Shown piece after piece: positions 42,241 to 52,659 of a DNA stretch of 64,000 nucleotides. How positions within the stretch are numbered: position 1 is the first letter of the stretch; each line of letters opens with the position of its first letter. A program made the position numbers and the translations under genes. This DNA comes from Paenibacillus_AR sp051594765. Lineage in GTDB: Bacteria; Bacillota; Bacilli; Paenibacillales; NBRC-103111. Location: NCBI RefSeq assembly GCF_051594765.1, contig NZ_JBPPGJ010000011.1, positions 1-64,000 of the forward strand, written 5' to 3'. The notes beneath the pieces are model-generated. The model saw only the letters and a list, made by a program, of their open reading frames with translations, was not told the origin of the DNA and searched no databases.

Positions 42241-43908
42241 CTACACGTCTGAGAAGACGACTTCCACCCATTCCAAACGGACGGCCTGCCGTTTCGTCCC
42301 GATCCGAACCTTCAACGGTCCCGCTTCATAAGAAGCCGCAAGGACAAGCTCCGCTTCCTGCCACTGGTCCGCACCGCCGGATAGCTCCACGCTCCCGGCT
42401 TCCCATCCGTTCACTACAACCCGGACTTCAGCCGGCCCTTCGACGGAACACGCCCGCATCCGGAGGATCAGCTTATGAGGCAACCGGCTCGTAGGCAGCG
42501 TGAACGCATAGTCGAACCAGGCTCCCTCCGCCAGCTGAACGATCAGCATCCGGTCGGAATCGCCGCGTCCATGCCAGACAGCCGGTCTCTTCTCCCCTGC
42601 CTCTGCGGCTCGGATGTCCGCGCCATCCCGGATGCGGAACCCCCAGGGATTCTCCTTGGGCTCCGCGGCGCCAAGCACATAGCTGATCCCTTCTCCCTTA
42701 TACCCGTAGAAGATGGCCGGAACCCGGAACGGCACCCTCCGGAACAGCGACCGGACCACCCCCGGATGATACTCGCAGCGTTCCAAGGGCAGGGCATTCA
42801 CGAATTGCTTCAGAATGCGTTCAGCATCCGCTTGGTCCGGACGGTCCCCGCCCTCCAGATACCGGACCAACCTCTGCCAATCATCCGGCATGCGGATCGA
42901 GCAGGGGGAATTCCGGGTATCAAGTTTTTTCCACGGCCAGAAATTCCACGAGATCCTATGATCCTCGAACAATTGGAACGCCCCGGCATACCAATCGTTG
43001 CAGTTTTCCCCGCCCTCGCCCATAAAGATCGGCACGTTCCATTCATCCCGCTTCTCCAGATAAGGCTGCAGGCTTTCCGTATCCGGATTGCTCCAATACT
43101 TGTGGAATTGCAGCATCAGATTGTCGTCGATCCTCTCCGTGAACACCGACCAATCCGTCGCCCAATGGGCGCCTTCCAGAATGATCATATGCCGGGTATC
43201 CACTTCCCGAATGGCTGCAACGATCTCCTTGTACAACGGCATCAGCCGGCCGTTATAGGCTGCGAACCAATCCGGCAGCGGCTCGTTCAGCAGATCGTAG
43301 CCCGCAACGATCCACTCCTCTCTGTACCGCTCGGCAAGCGCACGCCAGAGCCGGACCGTCAGCCGCTCATACTTCTCATCCGCGTACAGGTCGGGATGAT
43401 CCCGTTCCGAATCGTCGATGTTGGTCCCCGTCTGGCCCCCCGGCGCACCATGCAAATCCAGAATGACATATAAGCGGTGATCCCTGCACCAGCCGATCAT
43501 CCGGTCGATATAAGCGAGATGGCGATCCATGAGCTTCAGGGGCTCCTCCATATCCTCCATCAGGAATCGCGCGTTGATCGGAACCCGTACGGAGTTGAAG
43601 CCCTCCGCCGCAATCCGCTCGATGTCCGCCTCCGAAATATAGCGCTCATAATAGAGCTCCCAGAACCTTCCGGCCTTCTCCCAACCGATCAAGCCTTCGA
43701 TCATCGCCTCTATCCGCCGGGGGCGGTCCCCCTCCTTCGGGAACATCCACATATAGCCCTCCGGCAGCAGCCAGTTGCCGAAGCCGACGCCCCGAAGCAG
43801 AATTTCACGGCCCTCTCCGTTCACCAGCCTGCGTCCGTCCGCCCGGACGAATTCGGTAACCTCCCGCTCCCGCTCGATTCCATAGGTTTGCTGCATGTTC
43901 TCCCCCAT
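42241..43908 (-). CDS. cytoplasmic glycoside hydrolase family 5 protein
   Basis: 555 aa without a signal peptide. The N-terminal TIM barrel (~25-360) has the GH5 signatures: GFNSVRVPI, LDLHGAPGGQ, the acid/base Glu209 in LLNEPLPD, and the nucleophile Glu298 in FMGEGG. The C-terminal ~150 residues look like a beta-sandwich. GH5 enzymes retain configuration and cut beta-linked glucans, mannans or glycosides; the substrate is not evident. The start ATG 43908 lies 2 nt after the stop of the giant secreted protein; an ATG four codons later is possible. Being intracellular, it fits digestion of oligosaccharides brought in by the ABC importer. Confidence 0.88.
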   Translation of the reverse strand: MGENMQQTYGIEREREVTEFVRADGRRLVNGEGREILLRGVGFGNWLLPEGYMWMFPKEGDRPRRIEAMIEGLIGWEKAGRFWELYYERYISEADIERIAAEGFNSVRVPINARFLMEDMEEPLKLMDRHLAYIDRMIGWCRDHRLYVILDLHGAPGGQTGTNIDDSERDHPDLYADEKYERLTVRLWRALAERYREEWIVAGYDLLNEPLPDWFAAYNGRLMPLYKEIVAAIREVDTRHMIILEGAHWATDWSVFTERIDDNLMLQFHKYWSNPDTESLQPYLEKRDEWNVPIFMGEGGENCNDWYAGAFQLFEDHRISWNFWPWKKLDTRNSPCSIRMPDDWQRLVRYLEGGDRPDQADAERILKQFVNALPLERCEYHPGVVRSLFRRVPFRVPAIFYGYKGEGISYVLGAAEPKENPWGFRIRDGADIRAAEAGEKRPAVWHGRGDSDRMLIVQLAEGAWFDYAFTLPTSRLPHKLILRMRACSVEGPAEVRVVVNGWEAGSVELSGGADQWQEAELVLAASYEAGPLKVRIGTKRQAVRLEWVEVVFSDV

Positions 43909-43910
43909 CC

Positions 43911-46900
43911 CTAATCCAAGCCGATTACATATTCGATTGCTTCGGCGGCACGAATCAGCGCAGCCGCCTTCTCTTGGGTAAGCTTCTTCCCTCTCTGGGC
44001 CTCCACACTGTTGACAAAAGCATGGAGCTTATTGATCGCCGCGTTGGCGTTCCCTCGAGCCCAAGAGGCTGCTGCCTCCTCCAGCTTCACGATCAGAGCC
44101 CCCTTGATATCCGGGTCTGTCTGGAGGACGGAACCGATACACTCCTTAATCAAATCCGCCGCCGTTACATTCGATATCGTAATGACCACGTTTTTGCTGT
44201 CCGTCCCTTGCCCGTCGCTTGCGCGGACCACTACGGTATACGAGCCGGACTGGGTGTACCCGGGTGTCCAGGAGAATCTTCCGGCTGCACGGTCGAATAC
44301 GGCTCCGGCAGGAAGATTCTCCATGCTGATCACAACAGGATCCTCATTCGGATCGGATGCCACGGCAACAAATTCCAGCAGCTTCCCTTCTATCGATCTC
44401 TGATCCTCGATCGGCCCCAGTACCGGAGAAGCATTGCTTACGGTTACCGTCACCGTGGCTGTCGCAGCGTTCCCGCTGCTGTCCGTCGCATGGAACGTCA
44501 CCACGGTACTGCCAACCGGATAATCCGGCAGTGCGTTGCTGGTAACGGCGACCGTTCCGTCCACCAGATCGATAGCGGCAGCTCCTTCCAGCGGTACGGG
44601 GCTCCGCCTCGCCGATGCCTTCACGGTTACATTGGCGGGAACCGTAAGGACGGGCGGGGTGGTATCCGCCACTGTGATGAGCTGCACTGCCGTGCTTTTG
44701 TTTCCGCTCCTGTCTGTCGCCGTCCAGGTGACAGCCGTGGTGCCGAGCGGGTAATCCGGCGGGGCGTCGTTCGTGATCGTCACCGGCGATTCATCGGCAG
44801 CGGCGGCATCCCCGATAGCCACGGCCGTCTTGACCCCGGCAGCCTCCACCGTCTTGTCGGCGGGAACCGTAAGCACAGGCGGGGTGGTATCCGCAGGCGT
44901 CGGGGTCGGAGCCGGCGATGAAGCGGCAGCCCGTATATGGTCGAAGCTTGCGAAGGACGTATGGGTTCGCAGCCCGATCTTGCCGGAGGTCAGCTGCGTC
45001 GCCGGATTCGTCCAATTGATCTTCTCCACACCGTCTACGTACCCTGTCACATGATTGCCCCCAACCATGATCTTCAGGGTATACCACTGCCCCGTCGCGA
45101 TGGACTGCGCGCTGCTTGCAACCATTGTAAAGGTGCCGTCCACCCGTTTGTACAGCTCCGCTTTATCGCTGCTGTCGTTCAGCCTGAACATATAGAAGTT
45201 GGAGGCATCCGCGTACCGGAATATTAGCCCTGCATTCCCGCTCACCGTGCCCAGCTTGACCTGAGCCTCATACGAATAATCGGTCCAGGAGTCCTCTCCC
45301 GCATAGGCGATCGCTTCCCCGGAGGTCGAGGATTGTCTGTAGACCTTGCTTCCGTCCGCTGCGATGCTCCATGTGCCGCTGAAGGCGGTCCAGCCGGCGG
45401 CATCTCCGTCTTCGAAGTCGTTCTCAACGAGGACGGTGGAGGTCGGTGGAGGAGTTGGCCCCCCTGTCGGGGTCGGCGTTGGCGTTGGCGTTGGAGTTAC
45501 TGTTGGCGTCGGCGTCGGGGTTGGCGACGGTGCCGGTCCGGTCTGAACCAGCTCGAAGTCGTCGAAATAAGCCTCGCCGGCCACCGCGAGTTTGTACATG
45601 AATACCGTAACGCTCGTATTGTTGCTTCCGGTGGTGAAGGTGATTTCCTTCCTCGTATAGTCCGCCGTGTTCACCGTCAACTGCCGCTGGTAGCTGCCGT
45701 AATTCCGGACGCCGAATTGTGCGTTTTCCCCCTTGGACCAAGCGGACAGCGTATAGGTCGTATTCGGGGAAAGCCCGTTCACCTTCTGCTCGATGCCTCC
45801 GTAAGCGGTCGTCAATTGGGCCGCGTACATTCCCGAATAGGCGTTGGCGTTCACAATGGCGGACTGCGTGAAGTGCGTCGGCCATCCGGTGAAATCCCCC
45901 GTCTCAAAGCCGGGATTGGTCAACAGATTGACGGGCGAAATCACCTGAACGGTACAGACCGCCTTCTTGCCTCCATCCGCCGTCGTGACGGTAACCGCAG
46001 CCGTTCCAGCGCTGACCGCCGTGACGGTTCCGCTGGCATCCACTGTCGCTACCGCCGGATTGTCCGAGCTCCAGGCGACATTCTTATTGGCCGCATTGGC
46101 GGGCTGCACGGAGGCTGTGAGCTCTGACGTCTCGCCGGCCTTCAAGCTCAGCGCCGTCTTATTGAGCGTTACCCCGCTGACCGGCACCGGAGTCGGGGTT
46201 GGAGTGGGCGTCGGGGTCGGCGTTGGGGTCGGTGAAGGAGGCGGCGCAATGCCGTCCTTCACGATATGGAAGGAATCGAAATTCGCCGTAAGTCCCGTTC
46301 CCGCACAAACGATCAAGCCGATTTTCGGATCCGCAAGGTTGGCGGATAGGGAGAACCCGACCTGGGTATACGTGACTCCGTCCGCCGAATAGTACCCGGC
46401 ATAGGTCGACCCGTATTTCACAAGCCGCAGATAAGCGACTGCCGATGCTATCGTGTCGGGAACCTCATAATGGGTGCGGACGCCGTTATACTTGACGTCG
46501 AACTGGAACTGGTTCCCCTCCCCGTACAGCCGGGTCATCCGGATATACGTATTGTCGTTCACGTATAGGATTAATCCGCCCTGCGACCATCTGGAAACCG
46601 GCTTCCCGTCCAGCTTCGTCTCGATGGCCCAGTCTCCGGAAGGAGCGCCTGTGAGCAGGATGTTCTTCGCATCGCCCGTACCGCCTGCAATGTCCCCATG
46701 CTCGCTGACGATTCTCATGAACCCCGGATTGGCACTCAGAGACCAATTGGCCGCGTTTTCCCGGACCCAACGCCATTGATCCTTCAAGGACGCCGAGTCA
46801 AACTCGTCATTCGAGCCCTCCGGATACACCACAGGCGGGTCGGTAGGGAGAGGGGCCGCGCCGTACTGGACCAGCTCCAGATCGTCGAAGATCACATCCC

Positions 46901-48851
46901 CGCTGCCGCCGTTCTTATACAGGTAGATGATGGCGCTTGTGCTGGTGCTTCCCGTCGTGAAGGTAATCTCCTTCCGGGTGTAGCCGGTTGTCGTCACATG
47001 GACGTCCTTAGCGGCTCCGCCATAATTTTTCACTCCGAAGACCGCATCTCCGCCATTTACGCTTTTGCCCCATGCATACAATTTGTACATGGTGTTCGGG
47101 TAGAGCCCGCCGACGATTTGCTCCGCGCCTGCATAGCTTCCTGTCAGCTTGGCGGCGTAAAGGCCGGTATGCGGATCCGTGCCTTCAATCGTTGCTCCGT
47201 TGTAATGAGTCGGCCAATCGGTGAAGTCCCCCGCTTCAAAGCCGGGGTTCTTCAGCAGGTTTTCCTCCGACGGAGGCTGCGGCAGCGGGGGAAGGTTGTT
47301 CGGATCCAGCCCCGGGCCCTGGTAAGCGCCGATGTTCGGTGCGGCATTCGAGGGAACCGGGTTTCCGAAGTAATCCCGGCCGCCGTTGCCAGTGATCGGC
47401 TTGCCCGCCCCGATGGCCGGGGAGGTGTTCAGCAGCTGATAGCCGGCAAGCGTATCCTTGCCTATGCCCCCCGACCCGGGAGAAGCCAGCTGCGGGTCTG
47501 CCGTGATCTTGTAGGGGTCTTCCGGCTCGCTGCTCGGGTGAGTCCCGAAGAATACGTTATTCTCGAACACATTGTTCGTGCTGCCCGCGAAGTTATACCC
47601 GCCCGTTCCCAGATTGTAGATCAGATTGTTGTAGAAATACGTGTTCTGGGCATAACCGCCCCAGTTCAAGAAATCCACAACCTTGGCATTGGAGGAACGG
47701 GGCAAATAAACGGTGTTGTTATAGATATACGTGGTGTCCGGTGTTCCGCTGATCGTAAAAGCGGCACCGCTGTCATTCTGGCTGATGTTATAGCGGACGA
47801 CCGAATTGCGGTTGAAGTTGGGTTTGTTCGGGTTCACGGCGTTCGTGCCGTCGTTGACCACCAGGAAGCCGCCGCCGGCATTGTTATGGCTGTAATTATA
47901 TTGGATGACGGTTCCCTCGCTGTTATAATCCGCATCATACGCCATCGCATCGCCGCCGGGAGCCGTATTGTAGACCTCGTTGAACTGAATGACATTGTCC
48001 TTGCCCGCATAAACCCACAACGGCACATGATAGCCGCTGGCCCGCACATGCGTATCGTGGACGACGTTGTTCTCTATCAGCCCGTTCGTCGTATTCAGAA
48101 CGAATGCCCCGTCCGCCGCCACATCGTAGATCAGATTGTTCGTCACCTTCAGGCCGCTGGAATAGCGGGTCTGGGCGCCGTTCAGATAAATGCCTACGCT
48201 GTCGACCGTATAGATCTTATTATTGTTGATGACCACATCCGAGACATGGTAATCCCAGGCTGTGCCCCATACGATAATGCCTCCGTTATGGGCGTAATCC
48301 GTGGCAACCGCGCCCTTCACATGGTGGATGTCCAGATTCTCGAACACGAAGTGCTTATAGACTCTCGGATTCGTCCACGTGCCGCTGCTGCCGTCCACAT
48401 GAATCCCTCTTCGCACCGCAGCGCTCGGAGCGTCATTGGTAATCTCCAGATTCCGGACCTCCCACTGCTCCTGATTGTAAAAGTAGACGGCCGCCGCCGC
48501 ACCCGCTCCGGCGATCAACGGCTTGCTGCCTTCCCCATACCTGTCGATCTTGATGGGGCTTCCCTCCGCCCCCGAGCCTTTGGGCGAGAGAGAACCGGTC
48601 CATACGCCGCCTGCCTTGAACAGAAGCGTGTCCCCCGGCTGGAACACGGTGGCATTCACTTTATCCAGGGTTTGCCATGCGGAGCCCGGTGCGGTACCGG
48701 AGTTCCCGTCGTTCCCGTCCAGCGCGTCCACGTAATACACGTTCCCCGCCGCATGAACGACGGCTTGCCCAGTTACAGGCATGAAGAATGACACCGTGAT
48801 AGCCAGAACCAGCAGGATACTGGTCCACCTGTACCTTCTTGCTCTTCCCAC
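43911..48851 (-). CDS. giant secreted parallel beta-helix polysaccharide-active protein with CBM, Big2, HYR and FIMAH modules
   Basis: 1646 aa. The GTG start 48851 follows GGAGGGGG by 7 nt and opens on a signal peptide (ends near HAA^G). Order: right-handed beta-helix with a pectate-lyase-like/polysaccharide-lyase look (~40-510, repeated N-N-x-I/V rungs); CenC-like CBM (NPGFEAGDFTDW, ~540-680); DUF1349-like domain (~690-890); Thr-Pro linker; Big2 (~915-995); a second CenC-like CBM; Thr-Pro linker; concanavalin-like domain; HYR-type domains; an Ig-like domain (SPVLGPIEDQRSIEG); and a C-terminal FIMAH domain. Probably an extracellular lyase or hydrolase that binds insoluble polymer. Catalytic residues were not assigned. 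It is part of the ABC-importer locus. Confidence 0.85.
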   Translation of the reverse strand: MGRARRYRWTSILLVLAITVSFFMPVTGQAVVHAAGNVYYVDALDGNDGNSGTAPGSAWQTLDKVNATVFQPGDTLLFKAGGVWTGSLSPKGSGAEGSPIKIDRYGEGSKPLIAGAGAAAAVYFYNQEQWEVRNLEITNDAPSAAVRRGIHVDGSSGTWTNPRVYKHFVFENLDIHHVKGAVATDYAHNGGIIVWGTAWDYHVSDVVINNNKIYTVDSVGIYLNGAQTRYSSGLKVTNNLIYDVAADGAFVLNTTNGLIENNVVHDTHVRASGYHVPLWVYAGKDNVIQFNEVYNTAPGGDAMAYDADYNSEGTVIQYNYSHNNAGGGFLVVNDGTNAVNPNKPNFNRNSVVRYNISQNDSGAAFTISGTPDTTYIYNNTVYLPRSSNAKVVDFLNWGGYAQNTYFYNNLIYNLGTGGYNFAGSTNNVFENNVFFGTHPSSEPEDPYKITADPQLASPGSGGIGKDTLAGYQLLNTSPAIGAGKPITGNGGRDYFGNPVPSNAAPNIGAYQGPGLDPNNLPPLPQPPSEENLLKNPGFEAGDFTDWPTHYNGATIEGTDPHTGLYAAKLTGSYAGAEQIVGGLYPNTMYKLYAWGKSVNGGDAVFGVKNYGGAAKDVHVTTTGYTRKEITFTTGSTSTSAIIYLYKNGGSGDVIFDDLELVQYGAAPLPTDPPVVYPEGSNDEFDSASLKDQWRWVRENAANWSLSANPGFMRIVSEHGDIAGGTGDAKNILLTGAPSGDWAIETKLDGKPVSRWSQGGLILYVNDNTYIRMTRLYGEGNQFQFDVKYNGVRTHYEVPDTIASAVAYLRLVKYGSTYAGYYSADGVTYTQVGFSLSANLADPKIGLIVCAGTGLTANFDSFHIVKDGIAPPPSPTPTPTPTPTPTPTPVPVSGVTLNKTALSLKAGETSELTASVQPANAANKNVAWSSDNPAVATVDASGTVTAVSAGTAAVTVTTADGGKKAVCTVQVISPVNLLTNPGFETGDFTGWPTHFTQSAIVNANAYSGMYAAQLTTAYGGIEQKVNGLSPNTTYTLSAWSKGENAQFGVRNYGSYQRQLTVNTADYTRKEITFTTGSNNTSVTVFMYKLAVAGEAYFDDFELVQTGPAPSPTPTPTPTVTPTPTPTPTPTGGPTPPPTSTVLVENDFEDGDAAGWTAFSGTWSIAADGSKVYRQSSTSGEAIAYAGEDSWTDYSYEAQVKLGTVSGNAGLIFRYADASNFYMFRLNDSSDKAELYKRVDGTFTMVASSAQSIATGQWYTLKIMVGGNHVTGYVDGVEKINWTNPATQLTSGKIGLRTHTSFASFDHIRAAASSPAPTPTPADTTPPVLTVPADKTVEAAGVKTAVAIGDAAAADESPVTITNDAPPDYPLGTTAVTWTATDRSGNKSTAVQLITVADTTPPVLTVPANVTVKASARRSPVPLEGAAAIDLVDGTVAVTSNALPDYPVGSTVVTFHATDSSGNAATATVTVTVSNASPVLGPIEDQRSIEGKLLEFVAVASDPNEDPVVISMENLPAGAVFDRAAGRFSWTPGYTQSGSYTVVVRASDGQGTDSKNVVITISNVTAADLIKECIGSVLQTDPDIKGALIVKLEEAAASWARGNANAAINKLHAFVNSVEAQRGKKLTQEKAAALIRAAEAIEYVIGLD

Positions 48852-48930
48852 AACAAATCCCCCTCCGTATTGATGTTGTATCCGAAAAACGGCCCGGCCC
48901 AAAGGTTGTAACCGTTTTCGAGATCATGAA

Positions 48931-50019
48931 TTACAGCAGCCTTAGCGCCTTCCAAGCCTGGGGATGAAGATCGACACGCGCCGCCTCCACAAGCCTGTTC
49001 AGATAAGCGGAATAGGCCGTGTCCCTATAGCTGCTCTCTACTTGGCTCCTGCTCTCCTCGAAGCTTCTGTACCCGCCCGCTTCTCTGTCGGTTATCCGGA
49101 CCAGAACATAGCTCCCTTGTGCCGCTTCATCGATAACGGGACTGACTCGGCCGTCGGGAAGACCTCCGGTGAGCAGGGCATATAGAGCCGGCTGAAATTT
49201 GTAATAGGCCCCGGCCGTCCTGTTGTTCAACTCCTCCTCCGTGTATCCGGCCACCGATGCTCCGACTCCCACCCACAGCTCCTTCGCCGCCTCTGCCAGC
49301 TCCATTCCCTGGTCCGCGAGCCGCTTGGCGTCAGCCATCTCCGCTCTAACCCGGTCCTTCGACCGGCCATCCCCATCCCCGGAGCCGGTGTCCTTATAGG
49401 AGACAGTCAGCTTATCGAACCGGACGGTTCCTTCGCTGATCAGCATCGGATCCTTGATCGCTTCATAATGGCGCATTAAGGTGTCATCGTTGGCCACCAG
49501 CTCATTCCTGGACAGCTTTTCCTTTAACTCCCCCCTCGTTTTGCTGATGAAAATATCCCGAAACGCAGCTTCATCCAAGTGAACTGGGCCATAAACCGGC
49601 TGATTCGCCCGGATTGCGGCACGTCTACGCTCATTCTCCTTCTCCAGCTCCCGGATCAGATCAGCATCGGAGGTCCCATGGATCAGCCCGTGCTCCTGGA
49701 AGAGCTCCAGCTCCACCTTCGTTCTGACAATTTCCTTCAGCGTCCGCTCCTTCAAGGCGGTTTCCGGATTTTCCCCGTTGAATGCCGATTCCCAGAAATG
49801 ATGCCCCATCTTCGCGCCATATGTCCGGTAGAAGTAGTCGATCACGGAAGCCCTTTGCCGTTCCGCCTCGCGCATGAATTCCACCGCCGTGACCGGGCTG
49901 TCGTTCACCACTGCAACCGGCTCCTCCTCCGGCACGGCACCGGCCCGTGAGGACCAGATGGATATGGCGGCAATGACCATTCCCGCAAGAGCCGCAATTG
50001 CCAACTGCACCAGCTTCAA
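48931..50019 (-). CDS. exported parvulin-like peptidyl-prolyl isomerase (SurA/PrsA type)
   Basis: 362 aa. An N-terminal hydrophobic segment (MKLVQLAIAALAGMVIAAISI) is followed by a helical SurA-N-like part (VNDSPVTAVEFMREAERQR) and a parvulin-like C-terminal domain (~245-340: LLTGGLPDGRVSPVIDEAAQGSYVLVRITDRE). No lipobox Cys is seen, so it is membrane-tethered or secreted. The gene lies between the solute-binding protein and the giant secreted protein, so folding help for that large exported enzyme is a reasonable guess. Confidence 0.75.
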   Translation of the reverse strand: MKLVQLAIAALAGMVIAAISIWSSRAGAVPEEEPVAVVNDSPVTAVEFMREAERQRASVIDYFYRTYGAKMGHHFWESAFNGENPETALKERTLKEIVRTKVELELFQEHGLIHGTSDADLIRELEKENERRRAAIRANQPVYGPVHLDEAAFRDIFISKTRGELKEKLSRNELVANDDTLMRHYEAIKDPMLISEGTVRFDKLTVSYKDTGSGDGDGRSKDRVRAEMADAKRLADQGMELAEAAKELWVGVGASVAGYTEEELNNRTAGAYYKFQPALYALLTGGLPDGRVSPVIDEAAQGSYVLVRITDREAGGYRSFEESRSQVESSYRDTAYSAYLNRLVEAARVDLHPQAWKALRLL

Positions 50020-50053
50020 GACCCTCCCCCGCCTTCCTCCAGCAAAATGATAA

Positions 50054-50079
50054 AGGGAGCCGCATTCGTACAGCTCCCT
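50054..50079 (-). terminator. intra-operon hairpin (possible attenuator) after the solute-binding protein gene
   Basis: AGGGAGC (50054-50060) pairs with GCTCCCT (50073-50079). On the minus strand only a short TTTAT follows, so readthrough is likely, giving more transcript for the binding protein than for the genes beyond. Confidence 0.5.
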
Positions 50080-50097
50080 GTTGTCCTAACCTGCCGA

Positions 50098-51702
50098 TTA
50101 CTTGATGCCCTTCTCGTCAAAGTAGGCGTTGGCCTGCTTCTTCACGTAATCCGCCACTTTATCGATGCCGGCCGTCTTCAGCTTATCCTGATATGTCTTC
50201 AAGGTTTCGTCTACATCCTTCACAAGACCGGCTCTCAGCTGCCCTTCATACTGCTTCTTCACTTCGTTGACTGCGGCGAGCTCGCTCTTGACCGGCTCGT
50301 AATCCAAGGTTATCGGTGCGAATAGATTCGGCTTCGAATACCCTTTCATTTCCACGAGCAGCTTGTCATACAGATCCCAGCCGCCTTGCGGGAAGAGCAT
50401 ATTCTTCTCGTTGCGCCAGCCCCAATCGGCAATGCTGTAGCCTTTGACCTTATTCGGGTCCTGGCCTTGGGCCGGGCTCACGATATTCTTTCCATTTTCG
50501 GCGAAGCTGTAATGGTACCCCTCGATACCATAGGTCATGAGGCGGTAGAGCTTTTGGTCATTGCGGATTTTCTCCAGAGCCATCAAGGACCGCTCCGGGT
50601 TTTTGGCGCTTCTCGGAACCGCCATGCCGTTATTGATCGACAGGTTCGGCATGGCATAATGGTGGAAGCGCGTGAACGGGAAGTAGCCGAGCTCGATGGC
50701 GCCCTTGGTATCCTTCTGCACGCCGGCGATGAAGGTGCTCGCACCGGCCAGATTGGTCCATTGGATGGCGCCGGTTCCCGCTTTGATCATATTGCCTGGG
50801 TTTTCTTTGGAGGCTAAAGCGTCTTTGGACCAGAAGCCTTGGTCTGCCCATCTCTTGGTCATGTGCACAAAGTCCGAATATTCCTTGGTGAACGGATAAA
50901 TGACGATATCACGCGGTTTGCCATAGGACGAGGCCCCAATCAGGCTGCTGTCCCCTCCGATGGGCTGAAAATCGTTTAGGTACTTGTAGAGCACGTTTAA
51001 TTCATTGCTCGTGTTGCCGCCGATGGGCGTCACATTCGGCACATTCTTCTTGACGCCTGCTATATAGGCTTCAAGCGAGGCCAAATCCTTGATTTCCGGC
51101 AGATTGAACTGCTTGCGCCAATCCTCGCGGTATACCCATCCGTCCGGAGCGTATTCCGCGAAGGTGCTGGGGACCGCGTAGATTTTGCCGCCGACCGTCA
51201 CATCGCTCCAATCCTGCTTCGGCACCGTCTTCCAGGTTTCGGGGGCGAACTTGGGCAGCATATTCGTCAAATCCATAAACGCGCCCTGCTTGGCGTACTT
51301 GAAATAATCCGCCCAGGAGGAAGCGAATATCATATCCACAGGCTCGCCTGACGACAGAAGCAGATTGTACTTCGTCTGCCAGTCGGTCCAGGTCGTAAAG
51401 TTCAGCTTGATGGTGGCATTCAGTTCCTTCTCCAAAATCTTGTTTGCTTCGGCCATCACTTTCTCGGTATCGGGGCTCACCGCTCCGAGCAAATACCAGT
51501 TCAGCTCCACCTTCTTGGAGATATCCGGCGTGTTGGACGCCGCAGCGGATGCTGCAGCAGATGTCCCGGGCGATTGGACCGGCGCTTTGCTCGCTTCGCT
51601 GCCTGCCGAGCTTGAATCCTCGCCTCCGCAGCCGGACAGAACCGCCGCCGTCATAAGCGCAGTGGCTGCCATACCGGATATGAGACGCTTCTTGGATTGC
51701 AT
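50098..51702 (-). CDS. ABC sugar-importer solute-binding lipoprotein
   Basis: 534 aa. Lipoprotein signal with lipobox VLSGC (lipidated Cys25), followed by a Ser/Ala-rich spacer and a family-1 solute-binding fold with LipO/YtcQ-like text (VMAEANKILEKELNATIKLNFTTWTDWQTKYNLLLSSGEPVDM). It would capture an oligosaccharide outside the membrane and hand it to the two permeases upstream. No ATPase gene is present, which is normal for this transporter class in Bacillales, where a shared MsmX-type ATPase energises many importers. Confidence 0.92.
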   Translation of the reverse strand: MQSKKRLISGMAATALMTAAVLSGCGGEDSSSAGSEASKAPVQSPGTSAAASAAASNTPDISKKVELNWYLLGAVSPDTEKVMAEANKILEKELNATIKLNFTTWTDWQTKYNLLLSSGEPVDMIFASSWADYFKYAKQGAFMDLTNMLPKFAPETWKTVPKQDWSDVTVGGKIYAVPSTFAEYAPDGWVYREDWRKQFNLPEIKDLASLEAYIAGVKKNVPNVTPIGGNTSNELNVLYKYLNDFQPIGGDSSLIGASSYGKPRDIVIYPFTKEYSDFVHMTKRWADQGFWSKDALASKENPGNMIKAGTGAIQWTNLAGASTFIAGVQKDTKGAIELGYFPFTRFHHYAMPNLSINNGMAVPRSAKNPERSLMALEKIRNDQKLYRLMTYGIEGYHYSFAENGKNIVSPAQGQDPNKVKGYSIADWGWRNEKNMLFPQGGWDLYDKLLVEMKGYSKPNLFAPITLDYEPVKSELAAVNEVKKQYEGQLRAGLVKDVDETLKTYQDKLKTAGIDKVADYVKKQANAYFDEKGIK

Positions 51703-51750
51703 GATGACTCCTCCTTGTATTCTTCTCTATGTTAGCCGGTTAAGCCGGGA

Positions 51751-52635
51751 CTAACCTTTTACCGCGCCGATCGTCAGGCCTTTGACAAAATAACGCTGCA
51801 CGAACGGATACAACAGAATAACCGGACCTGTGGCGACCACCGCAATGGCCATCTTGAGCGTCTCCGTTGGCGGCGTCATCCCCACCGACATGATTTGGGC
51901 CGCTATAGTGCTTTGGAGAATACTCGCATCGGACAGGATCTTATACAGCAAATATTGCAGCGGGTACTTGTTCGGATCGTTGATGAACAGATTGGCGACG
52001 AACCATTCGTTCCAGCAGCCGAGCGCGATAAACAGGCCGATGGTCGCCAGTCCCGGCGTAGACAGCGGAAGCATGATTCTCCAATAAATCTTGAAATCTC
52101 CGGCCCCGTCGATTTTGGCCGATTCGATCAGGGAATCGGGTATGGATCGCATGAAGTTTTTCATCAGAATCAAGTTCCATGCGCTGATCAAGTGCACCAC
52201 CACCAAGACGGTATAGGTATCCTTCAGATGAAGGTACTTCACCATCAGGATGTACCATGGAATCAGTCCGCCGCCGAACAGAGTCGTGAAGTAGATGAAG
52301 AAGGCCAGCGAACCGCGGAACCTGAAGTCCTGCCGGGAGAGAACATATCCCCCCATGGAGGTCAGCCATAGGCCGATCAGCGTGGCGGTTACCGTCAGCC
52401 CGACGGTCACGCCGTAAGCGCGGTAGATTTGTTCCGGGTCGGTAAACACGGAGCGGTATGCATCCAAGGACAGATGCACCGGGAATAGTTGAAAGCCCTT
52501 GGCGATAACGTCCGTTTCCCGAGAGAACGAACCGGCCAGAATCAGCCAGAACGGAATCAGACAGAATAACGTGAAAGAAATAATGACGGTATACCCGATC
52601 GCATTAAAGGACAAGGTCCCCGGATCTCTTCTCAT
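51751..52635 (-). CDS. ABC sugar-importer permease (LplC/YtcP-like)
   Basis: 294 aa with six membrane helices. The conserved ATPase-contacting EAA loop is visible as SLIESAKIDGAGDFKIYWRIMLPLS (~185-210). The C-terminus KGLTIGAVKG is typical of this half-transporter. It lies 24 nt after the companion permease. Confidence 0.93.
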   Translation of the reverse strand: MRRDPGTLSFNAIGYTVIISFTLFCLIPFWLILAGSFSRETDVIAKGFQLFPVHLSLDAYRSVFTDPEQIYRAYGVTVGLTVTATLIGLWLTSMGGYVLSRQDFRFRGSLAFFIYFTTLFGGGLIPWYILMVKYLHLKDTYTVLVVVHLISAWNLILMKNFMRSIPDSLIESAKIDGAGDFKIYWRIMLPLSTPGLATIGLFIALGCWNEWFVANLFINDPNKYPLQYLLYKILSDASILQSTIAAQIMSVGMTPPTETLKMAIAVVATGPVILLYPFVQRYFVKGLTIGAVKG

Positions 52636-52659
52636 CGGTTTTGGTCTCCTTCCAGGTCA

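Noticed and set aside
46698..48791. 697-codon frame antisense to the giant beta-helix gene
   Set aside because: No recognisable domain, signal or ribosome site; the opposite strand has a clear multi-domain protein.
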